From positions 9,130,804-9,194,803 of the forward strand of contig OZ022239.1 in the NCBI GenBank assembly GCA_963978895.1: a stretch of DNA of 64,000 nucleotides, read 5' to 3'. This document shows, one piece after another, positions 61,531-64,000 of this stretch. A program made the position numbers and the translations under genes. The notes beneath the pieces are model-generated. The model saw only the letters and a list, made by a program, of their open reading frames with translations, was not told where the DNA came from and ran no database searches. Each line of letters starts with the position of its first letter. Positions within the stretch are counted from its first letter, which is position 1. This DNA is from Erpobdella octoculata (taxonomy: Eukaryota > Annelida > Clitellata > Hirudinida > Erpobdellidae).

Positions 61531-62667
61531 GTTTTAGTGCCAAGATGACCACCAACGACCTTTGTGTAGTTATTCTGTTTCAGAACTAATTTTTTTTCTT
61601 GTCTCATCAGTAGTTCATTGAATTAAACCAGAACCAGCTTGTTATTTATATATTCAAATCAGCATTCACCAACTTTGTAAGTTGTGTGTATGTTTTCTTC
61701 TATGTTTCAGAGCCACCACTGCACTTGCCTGCTTTTTATTTATTTATTTCTTTCATTTGTTATTGTTTTTTTTTATTTGTTTAAAATATCCTGAGAGAGA
61801 AAGAGAAGAGAGCAGTAATGATAATTTTATCACCAGTTCCCCTCCCTTGGTTACAGTGAAACATTGGTTGTTATATTGGAAGAAGATGCACACTTGTGAG
61901 GCTCCTGAAAACTAATATTAAGATATTTATTATTTATTACAATGTTAGCCATCAGCTGCTAATCTGTCTTATCAAACAGTTACAATGCTAGCAAGGTTTC
62001 AACTTGTCACTCATTTCATTTAATCTGATTTAGTAGCCCGTCTATACAAGACAAAGAATGGTTTCGGTTTTTTGTTACCATTTATTTTTCTGACCATGAA
62101 AGGTTAAAAACTGTTTGAGTGGTTAGAGATGCCTTGCCTTGACTCTCCTTTCAGTTTTACTCTTCAGACTGCTCAGGCAAGAGTAATAAAACACTGCTTT
62201 TGGTGATCACTTTCTCTGTAACTTGCGGCTTATTTTTGGATCATCAATATTTACTGCCTGCTTTGTTAGTGAATGAGTTAGTTCTTTTTTCTGTGGTGTT
62301 ATTTGTTTCGAAAATATGATGTGCGTTATTTGTTTCGAAAATATGATGTGCGATGAAAAGAAGCACAAGTTGCATTTTATCACAGAAGAAAAATAGAAGG
62401 ATGGATGGATTGATTGAAAGATTTTTAAGAACAAAAAAGCAAATAAAAAGTAATAAGAAGAATTATAATAAACAATTATGGAGGTGTTAATGAGATTATA
62501 ATTGAGAAAAAAACCTGTTGCGAGTGGTTGTTGTCAAACTGTTGTTTTATACCTGAAGGTTTTTATACTTTTTATTACTACCATAACGAACTCTTGTTTG
62601 TTAGACAGATTTGCACTGTATTTCAGGAGTAATTGAGTTAATTTTCTTTTTTTGTCTGACATCTGCA

Positions 62668-62814
62668 TGATAATAATAATAATAATGATAATAATAATAA
62701 TAATGATGATGATGATGATGGTGATGATGATGTTGGTAGTGATGATGGTGATGATGATGATGATGATGATGATGGTAGTGGTAATGATGATTATGATAAT
62801 GTTTGTGATGATGA
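62668..62814. repeat. (ATA)n/(ATG)n trinucleotide microsatellite
   Basis: ATA units turning into ATG units with GTG/GTA interruptions. Open frames of Ile or Met runs over it are artefacts. Confidence 0.95.
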
Positions 62815-64000
62815 CTATAAATATAATTATTTTTTGCAAATTATAAAGAGGAGAATTTTGTTTGTGTTTATGATGACATTCCTTTTTATTCCTAAATGGA
62901 TTGCAAAATTTCTTCTTTTTTTTTTTCACATATTGCTGTCACAAACCTGTTTTCTTAAATGGAAATTTGTTCTTGTCTACGAGATTGTTTTACCAAATCT
63001 TCTTTTTTTACTTCTATTTGACATTATAAATTGTTTAATTGTATTTTAAATTTTGCATCTGGTAGAAAAAACCTCGTAGAAACTGGCCAGTCAGTTGAAG
63101 TGATCAGCAATATAAAACTTAAGAAATGCTCTTGTATTCATTTCTTTTCAGAAATTATTATTCATTATTATATTAGATTATTTACTCAGGAAGACTCATC
63201 ATTAGGCCTTAATGTTCGCCTACGTGTTCTTCTGCTGGGCTGACTAGATCATGCATATTCATGAATTCTTGTTTTCACTCATCAGCAGTTCTTCAGTCCT
63301 ATACTTAATGCTCTCTAGTAGTATGTACTGTGTTATTTGCATGCATGAACTTGTGAGAGACAACTGGTGGTGGGTGGTGATTTCATGAGCCAGTGAATGA
63401 GAGGTGTGAATGAATGAATGAATGAGTGAAAGAATAAACAAAAAAATAGCGTGGGGGAGTCAGGAAGAAAAAAATCTGCTAAAGGTTATCACTTGTAAAA
63501 AGATAATGTTATCATTTTTTAGCTATCTCTTTAAAAAATATATTTATTGAAATTAAGAGCAGTATAATAAGAGATATAATTACCTGCTTTGAATAGTTGG
63601 CTTTATTATTTTATGGTAATCATTGCTATTTTAATTTAGCTGTGCAAATATAGAATAGATATCAATCCGAAATTTTTGCAGAGAAAGTGAAATGCTTTTA
63701 AACTTTTGAGAGTTTTTATGAAAATGAAGAATAATTACCGCCTATCTCTCCTTGGCCATCAGCCATTTTCATAGAAAAGGTTGAGTAGCTTTTACAGAAA
63801 AATTCTGAAAATAAGATACAACAACAGTATCACTAAAGACTACTTAAGAGCTATGCTATTTTTTTTAGGGTCACTCATACGATAGCCCTGGCACTGCGTA
63901 CAACTGACAGGTGCGTAACCAGGAATTTCTGAAGGGGGCGACATTTTTGCTGAAAAAAGATTATTGAGCAGTGGTATCATCACCCTTTCCAATAAAAAAT

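Larger units (their letters stand above)
61273..64000 (+). other. CaMKII intron 3 (start), no exon found
   Basis: Begins at donor GTTGGT after the third exon. Contains a SINE-like copy, a 28-bp two-copy repeat at about 62299-62353 (gttatttgtttcgaaaatat) and an ATA/ATG trinucleotide run. No peptide resembling the next CaMKII exon was seen before the window ends. Confidence 0.6.

Overview
The window is animal nuclear DNA: AT-rich, intron-containing and crowded with microsatellites, SINE-like, hAT-like and Helitron-like repeats. Four protein-coding genes can be assembled from open frames plus splice sites. The CaMKII kinase fragment has the deuterostome-type stretch [20 protein letters not shown] (protostome CaMKII usually has [19 protein letters not shown]). 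My best guess is an invertebrate deuterostome, perhaps a tunicate; the species cannot be fixed from the sequence and this assignment is weak.

Layout. 1-11.8 kb: intergenic or far-upstream DNA with simple repeats and dispersed repeats, no supported gene. About 11.8-45.9 kb: a giant plus-strand AHNAK/periaxin-like gene. Its coding exons are 19621-19665, 24385-24520 (first half of a PDZ domain) and 26402-45522, one uninterrupted 19.1-kb exon that completes the PDZ, encodes a roughly 5,770-residue repeat array and ends in a unique basic tail. A possible 5' noncoding exon lies at about 11.85-12.28 kb. The first coding exon sits inside an exact-looking 516-bp tandem duplication. 45.5-47.9 kb: 3' UTR and repeats. 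47932-49192, minus: a three-exon DUSP19-like dual-specificity phosphatase. 49.2-52.2 kb: a nest of Helitron-like, SINE and minisatellite sequence. 52241-55647, minus: a five-exon Polycomb CBX2/4/8-type gene with chromodomain, AT-hooks and C-terminal Pc box. 58418 to the right edge, plus: the first three coding exons of CaMKII, arranged divergently to the CBX gene across about 2.8 kb.

The genes do not form an operon or an obvious pathway: a cytoskeletal/membrane scaffold, a signalling phosphatase, a PRC1 chromatin reader and a calcium-dependent kinase. The most unusual object is the AHNAK-like repeat array. Its higher-order blocks recur at only three spacings (1341, 1500 and 1803 bp, all multiples of 3) and are nearly identical at the DNA level, which points to recent unequal exchange or gene conversion. 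The second notable object is a family of Helitron-like elements that carry an internal GC-rich minisatellite and a conserved 3' hairpin followed by CTAG.
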